Source: Poecilobothrus nobilitatus
Lineage: Eukaryota; Arthropoda; Insecta; Diptera; Dolichopodidae
Reading direction: 5' to 3'
NCBI GenBank assembly: GCA_947095535.1
Contig: OX352774.1
Coordinates: 115,509,996-115,573,995 of the forward strand
Length of the DNA: 64,000 nucleotides
The position numbers were made by a program, and so were the translations under genes. The notes beneath the pieces are model-generated. The model did not search any database. It was not told the origin of the DNA and was given only the letters and a program-made list of their open reading frames with translations. Of the stretch, positions 12,318 through 23,237 are shown piece by piece. Numbering within the stretch: position 1 is the first letter of the stretch; each line of letters begins with the position of its first letter.

Positions 12318-12957
12318 AAAAAACGAGGAAGACTGCAGTAGAGTAGACTATATCAACCCTGGGATCCTGTTTCTATATAACTTAATCATCTTTTAAACAA
12401 TTTCAGATGTTTTAGTACCGATGTTATAACTATATATATATTTATATAAATTGTGGAGTTGTATGATATCTACCCAAATCTATTTCATCAGCATAACCAA
12501 ATTTTACAGAATATGTTGCCATTAAACTAGATTTTCATTTGCAAGATTGCAGTCGCCTAACTTCATTAGGTTCCAAGAGGTGCAAGTAGCCTGAACCAAC
12601 TGCTCTAGATCTAACAAAGTTTACAAAAGTTTTTGGCATGTAACCACCTCTTCACAAAATTTCTTATACCTAGCTTTAATAGACAATGAGTTATTTACAT
12701 TTAAAAAGAGAAGTTGTATGGTAGCTACTCGAACCCGGCGGCCGAAAAAACTGAATTTAAATAGCGAAACTAACACAAAAGTGACGTAAAAAATTTTTTA
12801 GCTTCCTGGCTCCTTTATTTTTTGAGTTATCGTGCGGACGGGCGGACGGGCGCACATGGCTTAATCGACTCAGAATTCGATTCTTTAAGATGTCACAAGC
12901 GTAATGGCAAATTTATTATACCCTTGAACATAATTCATACGGGTATAATAAGAATTT
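12318..12957 (+). mobile_element. F2 mini-me/Helentron-like element, near-complete copy
   Basis: This is a non-autonomous element of about 640 bp and the best-preserved member of family F2 here. The left end is AAACGAGGAAGACTGCAG followed by a GTAGACTATATCAACC-type block that is shared with 20.09 and 46.10 kb. The right end carries a perfect 11-bp inverted repeat, TTATTATACCC (12913-12923) and GGGTATAATAA (12941-12951). Just inside it is a GGAC/GTCC-type run (CGGACGGGCGGACGGGCGCA, 12836-12855). A TATACCC hairpin together with a GTCY run is the published hallmark of dipteran mini-me and DINE-1 elements, which are Helitron/Helentron relatives. There is no open frame, so the element is non-autonomous. 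Confidence 0.75.
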
Positions 12958-14014
12958 TTGTGTAACCAATTATTTGGTTATAAGCAGTTTTATTTTTTAT
13001 TTTTTTTGTATATATAAGTAACAAAAAAAAAAAAACAAAAAAAAGAGAAAATAATAATAATTTTATTTATTATTATTACTATTAAAGAATTCTCCATTCT
13101 CTTTTAATTTTTTCATATTATTTTTGTTGTTATTTATTGTTAAAAGTGTGTTCTTTTTAGGTGTATTCCTTTGAAGTTGATAAATTATTTATTACCCTTA
13201 AAAATGGAGAAATAAAACGCATATAAAAGATCAAGCGATGATGATTTTCATGAATATTGTACCTAAAGAATAAAATATGAATTTTGTTTTTGCTTTTGTA
13301 AAAAACAAAAAAAATAGAAAATCTGTAGATTTATTGCAAATAAAAAATAAGAAAATATTAAACTATCATTTAATTTTAAAGTATTTTTAAATATATATTT
13401 TATATATTCATTAATTGGCTGGTACAATTTTAAAAATCAATAGATTGTGGTATAAAAGTAATTAGCAATTGGTAATAATTAAGTTTAGTTACGCCTTTTT
13501 GTATATTTTTTTTAAGTTTTTTTTTCTTTTACTTGTATTTACGTTAGTGTATAACTTTAATTCACATTATTCTATTATTCTAACTAGGAGCTAAGTTTTT
13601 CCATACTAATTGCTTAACTATAACTATCTTATACTAAATTATTGGTTCAACTGTAGCAACTTCTCTCGTTAATTCTATTATGATAACATTTCTTTCTTTT
13701 TCTCCACAAGTTTCATGTTTACAACACTTTGTCTTCAAGTGTTATAAGTTCCAAAGCTTCATATTTAATTTTTTTGAACATATTATAATTTTCTTTGATC
13801 GTAGCATTATCAATCATATTTCTATTTTCTTAACATACCCTCCATTTTCTCATTATATCTAATCAGCAGGATAAAAAATTACCGAAGAATATTTACGAGA
13901 TCGGTGGAAAAGTTTAAAAGCTACCCAGAGAAATTGCACGTGATTCCTTCGGTTAGTGTTGTAGTTTCATCAATCAAAACAATTTTCTTTAAAATCAGGC
14001 TGGATGAGACCTTT
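12958..14014. other. AT-rich gene-free stretch
   Basis: I see no gene. A small palindrome, TAACCAA/TTGGTTA at about 12963-12980, abuts the F2 element end. The remainder is A/T-rich. A 60-codon frame at 13680-13862 is Phe/Ser/Ile rich with no domain features. Confidence 0.55.
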
Positions 14015-14445
14015 AATACAAATGTATAGTTTGGTTTTAAGGATCAATTTATTTAGTTATTTATTATTTTAGCTCAAACTTTATACAAAGTATATATACA
14101 TATATTTTTTTTTTTTTAAATACAATCAAAATAATTAACAGGTCTAACAAGACAAGAATAGAAGAACTTGAGAACGAAAGTATCATTTAATTCTCTAGAC
14201 AAACGTTTTATATACCGAACCATAGAATTAGCTTTATAGATGATATTACGATCTATATTAGCTTTATAGATGATTTATTCAGAGATGATATTAAAAGTTT
14301 ATCATCCAAGTAGACCCTTAAGTCTTTAATAGTACTCCTTTTACAAAGACTAATACCTTTTAGAAAATAATTAAAACTAGCTGGATTAAGACGACGCGTG
14401 AAGCACATAAATGCATATTTATTCACATTTAGAATGTATTATTTC
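14015..14445 (-). pseudogene. LINE reverse-transcriptase relic, tandem copy 1
   Basis: On the minus strand this encodes the C-terminal (thumb) part of a non-LTR reverse transcriptase. Reading down from about 14440 one finds ILNVNKYAFMCFTRRLNP, then IKDLRVYLDDKL, then a later block YIKRLSRELNDTF ending SCLVRPVNYFD. These correspond to the LNxxKCxxMxFxRR, IKDLGVxLDxxL and LxxSLVRPxLEY segments known from Jockey/I-like LINEs of insects. It is a second, more damaged version of 14448-14877 at an offset of 428 bp. The cysteine of the KC motif is changed to tyrosine, and the frame between blocks is broken. A short AT-rich duplication (AGCTTTATAGATGAT) occurs inside. Confidence 0.75.
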
Positions 14446-14447
14446 AC

Positions 14448-15240
14448 AAATGTGTAGTTTGGTTTTAAGGATGAGTTTATTTAGTTATTTATTATTTTAG
14501 CTCAAACTTTATACAAAGTATATATATATATATATTTTTTTTTTTTTTAAATACAATCAAAATAATTAACAGGTCTAACAAGACAAGAATAGAAGAACTT
14601 GAGAACGAAAGTATCATTCAATTCTCTAGACAAACGTTTTATATACCGAACCATAGAATTAGCTTTATAGATGATATTACGATTTATATTAGCTTTATAG
14701 ATGATTTATTCAGAGATTAAATTTAAAGTTAAGTTTATCATCCAAATAGACCCTTAAGTCTTTAATAGTACTCCTTTTACAAAGACTAATACCTTTTAGA
14801 AAATAATTAAAACTAACTGGATTAAGACGACGCGTGAAGCACATAAATGCACATTTATTCACATTTAGAATGGGATTATTATTTGTAGCCCGCTTAAAGA
14901 AATTATCTAAATTTCTATTTATTAAGAAAAATTGAAGAGACATCATTAACCGATATTATAAAAAAAAGTGCTAAATGACTGCCTTGAATTAGCATTAAAT
15001 GGTTCTCCAGAATAAACTCCAGAATTTGCATTAAATTGTTTCGATGTGGTTTTCCTAACTAAAATAATGTAAGGTCTATCAGTTAAATATGAGTCGATCT
15101 ATTTCATAAAAATATTTGGGAAACCAAGTTTTCTTAATTTTAGAAGAATTACACAATGTGGTAAAACATCAAACTCTTTACTATAATCAGTAAAAAAAAA
15201 AACTTTCTTCCTTATTTCTTCTAAAAGTTGAAACTGATAA
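14448..15240 (-). pseudogene. Jockey/I-like LINE reverse transcriptase, decayed
   Basis: This is a minus-strand relic of a non-LTR retrotransposon RT. From high to low coordinates: TDYSKEFDVLPH (about 15195-15160) matches the RT block with the first catalytic aspartate; LRKLGFPNIF and SYLTDRPYI follow; then SGVYSGEP lies where SGVPQG is usual. After a gap come LNVNKCAFMCFTRRLNP, IKDLRVYLDDKL and, past a frame break, IKRLSRELNDTF with SCLVRPV. The segment that should carry the YADD catalytic motif is not present between about 14945 and 14995, so a deletion removed the active site. Several frameshifts also occur. Endonuclease and ORF1 regions are not seen. Clade assignment (Jockey or I superfamily) is from motif spacing only. 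Confidence 0.82.
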
Positions 15241-15389
15241 AGATGTGAAAAGGAGTCATGAATGTGGAAATGAGGTTAGGAGTATGAAGGATGGGTAGGA
15301 AAATTTGGAGAATGATTTTGAAGAAAGATGTTAATATACTTCTTTAATTTTATTGCATCGTACATATATGAGGTACCTTAGTACCACAT
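15241..15389. other. Flank of LINE relic
   Basis: This is a purine-rich patch (GGAGTCATGAATGTGGAAAT and similar) with no decipherable reading frame. It may be further decayed LINE sequence, but I cannot align it to a family motif. Confidence 0.3.
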
Positions 15390-15570
15390 ATGAGATTATT
15401 TTAGGGAACACATGGAGTGGCATATGCTTCCATATATACTACGCCCGCATGAAAAATAAATTTTAATAGCTTATGTTACATCACCTTAGAAGTTCTACAG
15501 TGTAAGTATGGACATCTGTCGTACTCCTTGCTCTCGTAGAAAAACTTTGAATGAAAGTATTAACTGTTTT
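15390..15570 (-). repeat. R3 dispersed short repeat, copy 2
   Basis: The left part (TTTTAGGGAACACATGGAGT) matches 10.58 kb. The right part, read on the minus strand (CATTCAAAGTTTTTCTACGA, then GATGTCCATACTTACAC), matches the plus strand at 22.16 kb (CATTCAAAGTTTTTCTACGC, then GATGTCCATCCCTACAC). This copy therefore links the other two and is the fullest version of R3. It is about 180 bp long and non-coding. I do not recognise the family. Confidence 0.6.
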
Positions 15571-18500
15571 ATTTCTTTAGAATATGTATTTATTTCTACA
15601 AAATATCTGTCAAGCAAGGTCAATTACCCAAGTATAAGACAATAGCTGAGTGGGCTTTACTAAAATCATGTCTTGCTTTCTACTAAAATCATATTCTTGA
15701 CTTAACTAATTTCATAATGAGGTGTTTAAAATGATTCTTTTTGCACTAAAAATTTGGAATCTTTCTAGAATTAAACTGTGTAAACATAATTTTTAATTGT
15801 ATTTTGCCACTACATTTGCTTTTCTAGAAAAATTTAAATAAATCAAACTTAATTGGTTAATTTTTTTTTTGATTACATTAAGAGTATATATTCATAAATA
15901 TGAATTGCAACCATATTTTTTTTTGGGCCATATTCATTCTAATTTAAAACAACTGTAAAAAAACTCAAATAAATTTATTTTTTTTCATTTTTAGTTGAAA
16001 TGAAAGCAAAGTTTGAATAAAAAAAAAATTATAGTGATTAATGGATAATCTAAATTCTTTTTGCAATGAGATAATATAAAAAACTAAGTTATTTTTATTG
16101 AAAATGAAAGTAATTAAAAATTTTTGGTGGAAAAGCAAACCTAAGTAAAATAAAAAAAATTCTTTTGAAATGTGGCAGATTTTGATTATTAAAATTCCCT
16201 CCTAAGAATTTTGTTTCTTTTTTTTTTTTGTAGATTTATGTGTTGTTTTTGTTCTAGCAAACAATTTTTTTTTCAGAAATTTTAACCCAATAGTTCCTAA
16301 ATTTTCAAAAATTAATTTTAAAATTAGTAATAAATATTTCAAGTCAAATCCCCACGTTTTGGAATTTTATTTTTAAATTGTAATCAATAAATTTTAGATT
16401 ATTCTAGACTACAGTTTTACGGTGCAATCCACTGTTTTTTGTTTTATCCACTCTTATATTCTTATCTTTAATTTAATCACTATATCCAACGAAAAATGAT
16501 CTTATTATTTAAATAACAAAAAAAGAAATTAAGAGTAACATCGGTATATATAGTCTCAAAACTAAAGAAAGCTAAAAAACTTTAAGTAAATAAGCCTTCA
16601 AAGGAAAAATTCAAAGATCCGATTGTTCTTGTTCTTACTTTCACTACTGCGTAATACACTCTTAGTATTTTCTCCATTAGTAATAGTTTACTTAAAAAGA
16701 AATTATCTTAATTAATTCATTATTTTAGAAAACTTACTAAAATACGAAATTAACAATAATAATGAACAATAATGCCATAATCTATGTCAACTTTAAAATA
16801 CTCGTACGAATCTTTTATATAGGATTTATAATAAAATCTATGTACTATCACTCGTCTTATAATATTACATACTGACCTTTTAGTTATTCCCAAAATGCAA
16901 AAATCCAAATCCAAAAATTTGTAAGATTGCTACCCCAAATTCGATTTGTTCCAAATCATTTCAAGCTTTGCAAAATTGCTTACCTACCTGTTTTATTTGA
17001 ACTCTTCTTATTTAACTGCAACTATACCAAAATGCGTGTATTTTGTGTCAGTTTTATGAATTTAGATTTTCCAGATTTTTCGTTATCATCCTGACGATCA
17101 GAAATAAACGGATATAGCTAAATCTATACTAAATATTGTTCAATCCAAATCTAAACATAGGAACTATTTTAATATCGTTCGTAAAGGGTATAAAATCAAT
17201 ATGGATCTGAGCTGAAACTAGTTGGGAAAGTGCGGAACCAATTTATGAATCAAAACCGACACCTTTATATTTTCATTATTTATCAATATTTTATCGTTTA
17301 ATCAAACATTAACCATGATCTTAACTTAATTTAATTTAATGCCTTTCTTGAGATCTATTCTTACCAACATCTCATGCAAAAATTTCAATTCAAAATGCGA
17401 GATACTCTCAAGCTTTTCGACAGGGAGATTGTAAGATTTCTTTTTTATTGCCATAATGACGATGTGATAAGTTCAGTTTCAAAATGATGATACACTCTAA
17501 CTTTTATACAAAAAGAAAAAACTGTAAGATTCTTCAACTGTCTTGATCACTTAATGTTAATAAGTTTTATAAATTTAAAATTATATTACTAATTCTTTTT
17601 TGTTACACAAAAGTACAACATTCATTACGTTAAGCATTCAACTATACAAATAACAAATCTGCTTTAAAACTTTGACACATAAGTAAAATCCCCTAAAACG
17701 TTAAATTGATTAAGCAAAGAGTTAAATAATTATTATGTGCTGTATTAATATGTATGTATGTACTACGAAATTTATTTATTCATTGCATTTTAAATTTTAA
17801 TTATGATCATAATGCTTTGAACAAATGTACACACAAATATATAAAATATAAAGATACAAAATAAAGAAAAGAAAAAAATATTATTTTAAGTCATTAATCA
17901 TAAAAATATTTAAATTTAGTGTTAATTAATTATATATGATTTATAAAGCTAATATTAACATAAATTATTATAAATTTATATTTTTATTATTAATTTATTA
18001 TTATTGCTTTTCTTTTTCTTAACAAAATATTATTTGGAATATTTATTTAAAGCTTTGATAATTTTGAAGACATGCGACATAATGATTTTCGAACAAAACC
18101 TACAGTTTATTCCTCAATTTAACTTGTAACGTTTATTCTTTAATTAAAATTTTATAGAAAAAAAAAAAAAACTGTTTAAATGATTATTAAATCAAATATC
18201 CTTGAAATCACTAAAATCACAACATTTAAAAGTAAATAAAGTGTCAACTGTGCCGACGCTTTTTCATATTTCACATTTAATAAACACATAATTCTAAATA
18301 AATAATTGAAATTTCGTAGAAATAATTTTTATTTATAGTTTACAATAATAATTTTCATTTAATAAAAATTAAAAAAAATTAAATTTTAAATAAATATTTT
18401 TCCAAAAATGGTAGCTACCTAAATTAAATATTATACTATCTATCTGCAATGAATGAACGATCAGATCTGTGATTTGATTTGATCTGCAATCAAATCAAAC

Positions 18501-19590
18501 CAAGGTTTTTTTTTTTTTACCATATACTTACTTATGTATATGTATATACAAATATATATAAGGACATACAGATAAAATATTTTATTGAAAATGTAAATAT
18601 ATATATATATATATATATATGAACCCATAACTTAAGTAAAAATGTGTAAAAAACTTCCATAAATAGGATGATAAAACAATTTCTGTGTCTGTGATAAAAG
18701 TTATTGACATACCAGTGACAAATGACATTTATAGTGGCAAGTTATTTTAATTTTTTAGGCAATTCATATCATGCTTTCAAATTCTTTTTACAATGATATT
18801 ATTTATATACATTTGATTTCTTTTCTTTTTCGCTCTGCTTTATTTTTTTATCACTTTCTGTCTCATAGAACATCCAAAATGAACGATCAAAAAGTAATGG
18901 CAAGCGTTTTTGTTTTGTTTTTTTTTTTATTTTAAATCCTTAAATATTTTGTTGTGGCAGTCAGTATAAATTAATATAAATAAATATAATTATAATGATT
19001 TAACAAATTTTTAATTAATTTTTACTTTATAGTAAGATTTTAAAATTTTGATTCATTTAAATTTTGTAAAAAAAAACAACTAAAGTTACCGACGGTTAAT
19101 ACAATGCCAATTGAGAATTATATTTATTTATACGCCATTTATTCACTTTTGAGAAAATTGATTTGAGACATCAAAGTATATGAAAATAATGTAATAAAAA
19201 ACTTACAAAAGTACATTGGTTTATGGAGATGGAATCAACTCAATTCGTTTATGGATGGAAAAAATCAACTTAATTTTAAAAATAATTTAAGAAAAAAGCT
19301 GATTGGTAGCGATTGATAAAGAAAATCGGATTAGAAATTTGAAAGGAACTCGTTTACTTCGTATTTATTTTAAAATTCTCTCAATCTGTTGGCTTAGATT
19401 AATTATAAATAAATTAAAGCGATTTTATTTGTACATATGTTAAACATTAATAGGTAATTTGGTGTTAGAGTAATAAAACTGTTAAAATTTTGATTATTAA
19501 CGAATTCGCGCGTTTTTGTTTGAGATATATCAACTGTATTAAAAATATCATCAATAGCAGAAGCGGAGATGTTGACAAAACTTTTTTTAT
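15571..19590. other. AT-rich gene-free stretch
   Basis: These 4 kb show no gene. A patch at about 17030-17260 is more complex than its surroundings and includes AAGGGTATAAAAT, which could be a decayed transposon end, but I cannot confirm it. A dinucleotide (AT)n run lies at 18597-18620. A small quasi-palindrome built on GATTTGATTTGATC occurs near 18470-18500. Confidence 0.5.
18597..18620. repeat. (AT)n microsatellite
   Basis: This is an uninterrupted AT dinucleotide tract of about 24 bases, ending at GAACCC. Confidence 0.9.
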
Positions 19591-19599
19591 GGCAGTATT

Positions 19600-20015
19600 T
19601 TTTTTGTTGGTGTAGCCGTTATAGGCTCTGAAACAACAGATGATTGTATAGTACTTGTATAGTCTTTGCGTTGACCTGTACCATTAACTTCTAGTAAAGG
19701 TTTCTAAACAACCGTTTGAAGTTGTTGTTCTTGTGTACGTTGTCCTTGAGTATACGTTGTTGTTCTTGTGTAGGTTGTCCTTGAGTATACGTTGTTGTAT
19801 TAGATACATTTTGTTGCATATTTTGATATGATGTAGCAGTTTCCCTTTTCGTTCGCATACGAATTGTATCTACATTAATGTTAGGCAAATTTAAATTTAT
19901 ATCGTATTGGCTGATATTTTTTTCAAATGCATTTGAACTATTTGTAATTAAATTAAAATCTATCAAGAGCACCTGCCATTTTTAATATAAAACTTATCAC
20001 ATCTGAAACGAAATG
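19600..20015 (-). pseudogene. Broken coding sequence of unknown identity
   Basis: On the minus strand a frame open from about 19981 reads DFNLITNSSNAFEKN, then INLNLPNINVDTIRMRTKRE, then a Gln/Thr-rich stretch (TTTYTQGQ). Here a 35-bp unit is duplicated in tandem (about 19721-19792), which shifts the frame. Following the frame used after the duplication, the reading continues as a Gln-rich segment, one stop, then PLLEVNGTGQRKDY and SSVVSEPITATPTKK to a stop near 19605. The Ser/Thr/Pro/Gln composition is unlike the A/T noise around it. Upstream at about 20000-20015 a good splice-acceptor-like tract (TCATTTCGTTTCAG) precedes the frame. I do not recognise the family. It could be a dead gene exon or a retroelement gag remnant. 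Confidence 0.4.
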
Positions 20016-20085
20016 AATGTCGTATATTCTGATTAAAAGTAACTCGAGAGTAACAAATTTTGTCAGGAAACAATTTTTAATCTTA

Positions 20086-20645
20086 AAAAAACAAGGAAAA
20101 GTGTTCTAGAGTAGATTATGTCAACTCTCAGATACCCGTATGAACATATAATATATGCTGTTTTCATAAAACTAGATTATCATTTACAAAGTTTTAGATA
20201 GTTTTACTTACTTAAGTACCGAAAATTATTTATGTAAATTTTAGGCTTGTTTGGCAGCTACTCGAACCTGTTGCTCCGTACCAACCATATTTAACTGAAG
20301 TTATTGCCGTAAAATTTAATCATCTTTTAGAAAATTTCAGATTCCTAGCTTTATAGACACTCAGTTATTTTCATATAAAAAGAGAAGTAGTATGACAGCT
20401 ATCTCAACCTATTGCACCACGCAACCATATTTTATGGAAGTTGTTGGCATGCAACTTAACATAGTTACACAAAATTTTAGGTACCTAGCTTCGATAGAAA
20501 CTGAGTTATTTTTATATAAAGAGGCAAGGCTAAAGTTGCTGGATTTAAATAGTGCAACTAACAATTTTTTAAAAGTGACGTGGTAAAAATTTATTACAAC
20601 CATTATTCCCTTGAATATACATACATTCATTCGAGTATAATTATA
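20086..20645 (+). mobile_element. F2 mini-me/Helentron-like element, copy without GTCC run
   Basis: The left end (AAACAAGGAAAAGTG, then GTCAACTCTCAGATACCCGT) aligns with 12318 and 46098, and with the minus strand at 55553. The right end (TTATTCCCTTGAATATACAT, then CGAGTATAATTATAG) is a degraded version of the TATACCC hairpin of 12913-12951. The middle contains two related sub-blocks: TGGCAGCTACTCGAACCTGT near 20254 and TGACAGCTATCTCAACCTAT near 20395. This indicates an internal partial duplication of about 140 bp. Small frames across it on both strands are shadows of this structure. Confidence 0.65.
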
Positions 20646-20689
20646 GTTAAATTTTTAATTTTATGGCTCACCTTTTTGTATCATCTCAT

Positions 20690-20795
20690 TAAAAGGGGAT
20701 AAATTCAAAATCCCCGGGGACAATATCCACACTAAGACAAAATCCCCACAGACAAAATCCCCAAAGCCAGAATTCCCAAAAAATTCCTAAAATAA
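20690..20795. repeat. Short-period minisatellite, GACAAAATCCCCA type
   Basis: A unit of about 14-17 bp (AGACAAAATCCCCA) is repeated with variation: AAATCCCCGGGGACAATATC, then CACTAAGACAAAATCCCC, ACAGACAAAATCCCC, and AAAGCCAGAATTCCC. It lies about 50 bp beyond the end of the F2 element and just before a second minisatellite. It is C-rich against the surrounding composition. Confidence 0.75.
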
Positions 20796-20879
20796 ATAAT
20801 ATTTTTTTATGCTTTTAAAAATTTTATTATCAACAAATTGTCCTATTTGTTGAAATATGTAAATATGTAATATGTAAAA

Positions 20880-21265
20880 AAAAGTAATTAGGAGAGATTT
20901 TAAAGTTGAATTCAAAAGCAGGGTGATTCTTATTAGGAGGATTTTAGAATTGGATTCAAAATCTGGGCAGTCCCCTGAATTAGGAGGAATTTTAGAAGTG
21001 AATTCAAAATCAGAGTTATACGCATTTTACAGAATATTTATATATATGTATATGTATATCTGTGATTCTAAATTAGAGGGGGTTTTAGAGTTAAATTAAA
21101 CTAAAATCTTTTTCCAAAATAAATAGATATATATGGGAGATTCTGAATTAGAAAGGATTTTAGAGTTGAACCCAAAATAAGAGTATTCTATTTTTCCAGA
21201 ATATTTATTATATGTGTATATGTGATATTGGGAATTAAGACGAATATTAGAGGTGTTTAAAAAAT
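20880..21265. repeat. Degenerate 45-90 bp minisatellite (ATTAGGAGGATTTTAGA type)
   Basis: Six related units are visible, starting near 20886, 20932, 20980, 21067, 21145 and 21232. Each carries a version of GAATTAGGAGGATTTTAGAG followed by TTGAATTCAAAATCAGAGT. Spacing grows from about 46-48 bp to about 80-90 bp in later units, where a TATATGTATATG-containing segment plus CAGAATATTTA is inserted as part of a longer repeat period. It is non-coding, and the short minus-strand frame across it is a shadow. Confidence 0.75.
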
Positions 21266-22149
21266 TGTGTTGACCCCACCAAAAAAGCATAACTAAAAAC
21301 ATAATTCAAGTTCATAATACATTAAAAATATATTAACAAAATAAAATGATGAAATTGATTATTTTCAATTTTTAAATGCATAAAAACCATTAAACCACTT
21401 TTTGGTGCTTTTATTTTTTGGGATTTTGTTTTGGAAATTTTCATTTGGGAATTTTATGACCAATCCCATTAAAACTTCTTTAAAATTGCCTTTCTATAAT
21501 ATTTTCTTAAATGGATCCATTTTTTACCTTAATAAACCCTTGTATAGTGTGATTTTAATTTTTTTCATTTGTATAAACAATTTCCGGCTTATTCAGATGT
21601 TCCACGAAGCAGTCACTCTAACAACTTTATTTTTGTATTATCTGTAAAATAGAGCCACTTATATTTATAATCTCCATAATTATAGTACTCTACAATAAAA
21701 TAAAAATCTTTATAGAAATATCAACCAAAAAAAAATACGAAAATTCTTTGGAAAAAAAATTTTCAAACTTTTTTCAAGTTCTATTCTTACTATTTATTTT
21801 GCTTTAATAAATCAGCACTCTTGCAGTATTGAAAAAGTAAGTTGAATCGAGTTTTTTACACAGTAATTGTTTTTATGTAAATAAATTAGTAATTTATTAA
21901 GAAAAGTTTTGTTGTTAATGCTTAAACAATGAATATAAGGGAAATAACTCAGAACAGATAAATTTACCTATAGAATATTTTTATTTTAATATATGTAATA
22001 AGAAAATAATAAATAGGATGAGTAAGTAATATAAAGTGATTTAATAATTAGTGTAATATTAATATAATATTCATGACATAATAATATAATTTAATATACA
22101 GCAGATGTTTATAATATTTATGAATACATTCATGTATTTTTAACATTTA
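21266..22149. other. AT-rich gene-free stretch
   Basis: There is no gene. The segment around 21398-21650 gives an 81-codon plus-strand frame that is Phe/Leu/Ile rich. It begins in a T-rich patch and has no conserved-looking block, so I take it as chance. Confidence 0.5.
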
Positions 22150-22250
22150 ACATTCAAAGTTTTTCTACGCGAAACAAGAAGTGCGACGGATGTCCATCCC
22201 TACACAGTAGAACTTTCAAGATAGCTTATAGAAATTTTTTTTATCATATC
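22150..22250 (+). repeat. R3 dispersed short repeat, copy 3
   Basis: CATTCAAAGTTTTTCTACGC, then GATGTCCATCCCTACAC, then GTAGAACTTTCAAGAT and ATAGCTTATAG match the reverse complement of 15.48-15.56 kb in the same order. The homology fades after about 22245. It is non-coding. Confidence 0.6.
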
Positions 22251-23237
22251 GTCATTTTAAACTTTGCTAAATCATACACACATGAGTTACCAACGTCGCA
22301 TTTGTTGAATCAAATGCAAGTTTAATTTAAAAATGGGATGGTTTTGGTTTGTTAAAGTTCAACACTATTCAGAAGAATCACATGCATTTCTTATGGGTGA
22401 CTGTTGAAATTTTCCACCCACCCTCGTAAATTAATTAATTTTTCCCCCACTTATTTTTCATAAGCCCTAAAAAATTTTACTGAACTGTTAAAAACTACAT
22501 AACTTTGATGCTAAGATTTAAGTACATATATTGCTTTTCAAATTTATTTTAGATATAAAGTTTATGTAAATAATTTACATTACTTTACACTTATTTACCT
22601 AAAGCAACATTTGCAACATTGCTGTTATATATTTTATCTCTTTAATTAAATTATATGACTTCATGACATATAAACACATGTAATGTAACATTCTTCTATC
22701 TAAAACCAATACAGAAAAAGATTGCAAAAAGTACTTTAATGCTCTTAACTTTTCTTAAATTTAAAACTCAATATGATATTGTCTTATTTTACTTTTTCGA
22801 TATTGGATTTCTTTAAAATGTTGATCTATAAGAATTCATATCAGATTTTAATTGTAACTTCTTTAGTTTCATAAATAAAATCCTGTGAAATCTTACTGGG
22901 AAAAGTATGGTCAAGTTTTTCTGAAAGATTCTGAAAATTTCCTTAGAGTGTAATAAAAATTAGACCAACACTTGTGTATAATTTCTAAACCAATATCATT
23001 CTAATTTCTTTTTAATATAATATGTAAAAGTTTTTTCAATCCATTATTTTATGATATATTTAAAATATATCAATGAAACCTATGCTCTGTCAGGTCGTAA
23101 CTGTAAAATATTATAATGTCTATATAAGCAATTATTGTTAGGAGTTATTTATTTCAATGCATTGCCTTTATTTAAAACAAAGAAAAACGACAATTTAATT
23201 TGAAGTTATTATTTTGTATATTTAATATGTTTAATTT
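22251..23237. other. AT-rich gene-free stretch
   Basis: I see no gene or repeat that can be supported. A C-rich patch (TTTTCCACCCACCCTCG) at about 22411-22427 stands out in composition only. Confidence 0.5.

Noticed and set aside
17030..17260. A further F2-like element end (AAGGGTATAAAAT)
   Set aside because: There is no partner arm for the hairpin, no GTCC run, and no match to the F2 left end nearby.
20392..20630. Overlapping plus- and minus-strand frames of 64-73 codons
   Set aside because: Both lie inside the F2 element and follow its internal duplication; they are shadows.
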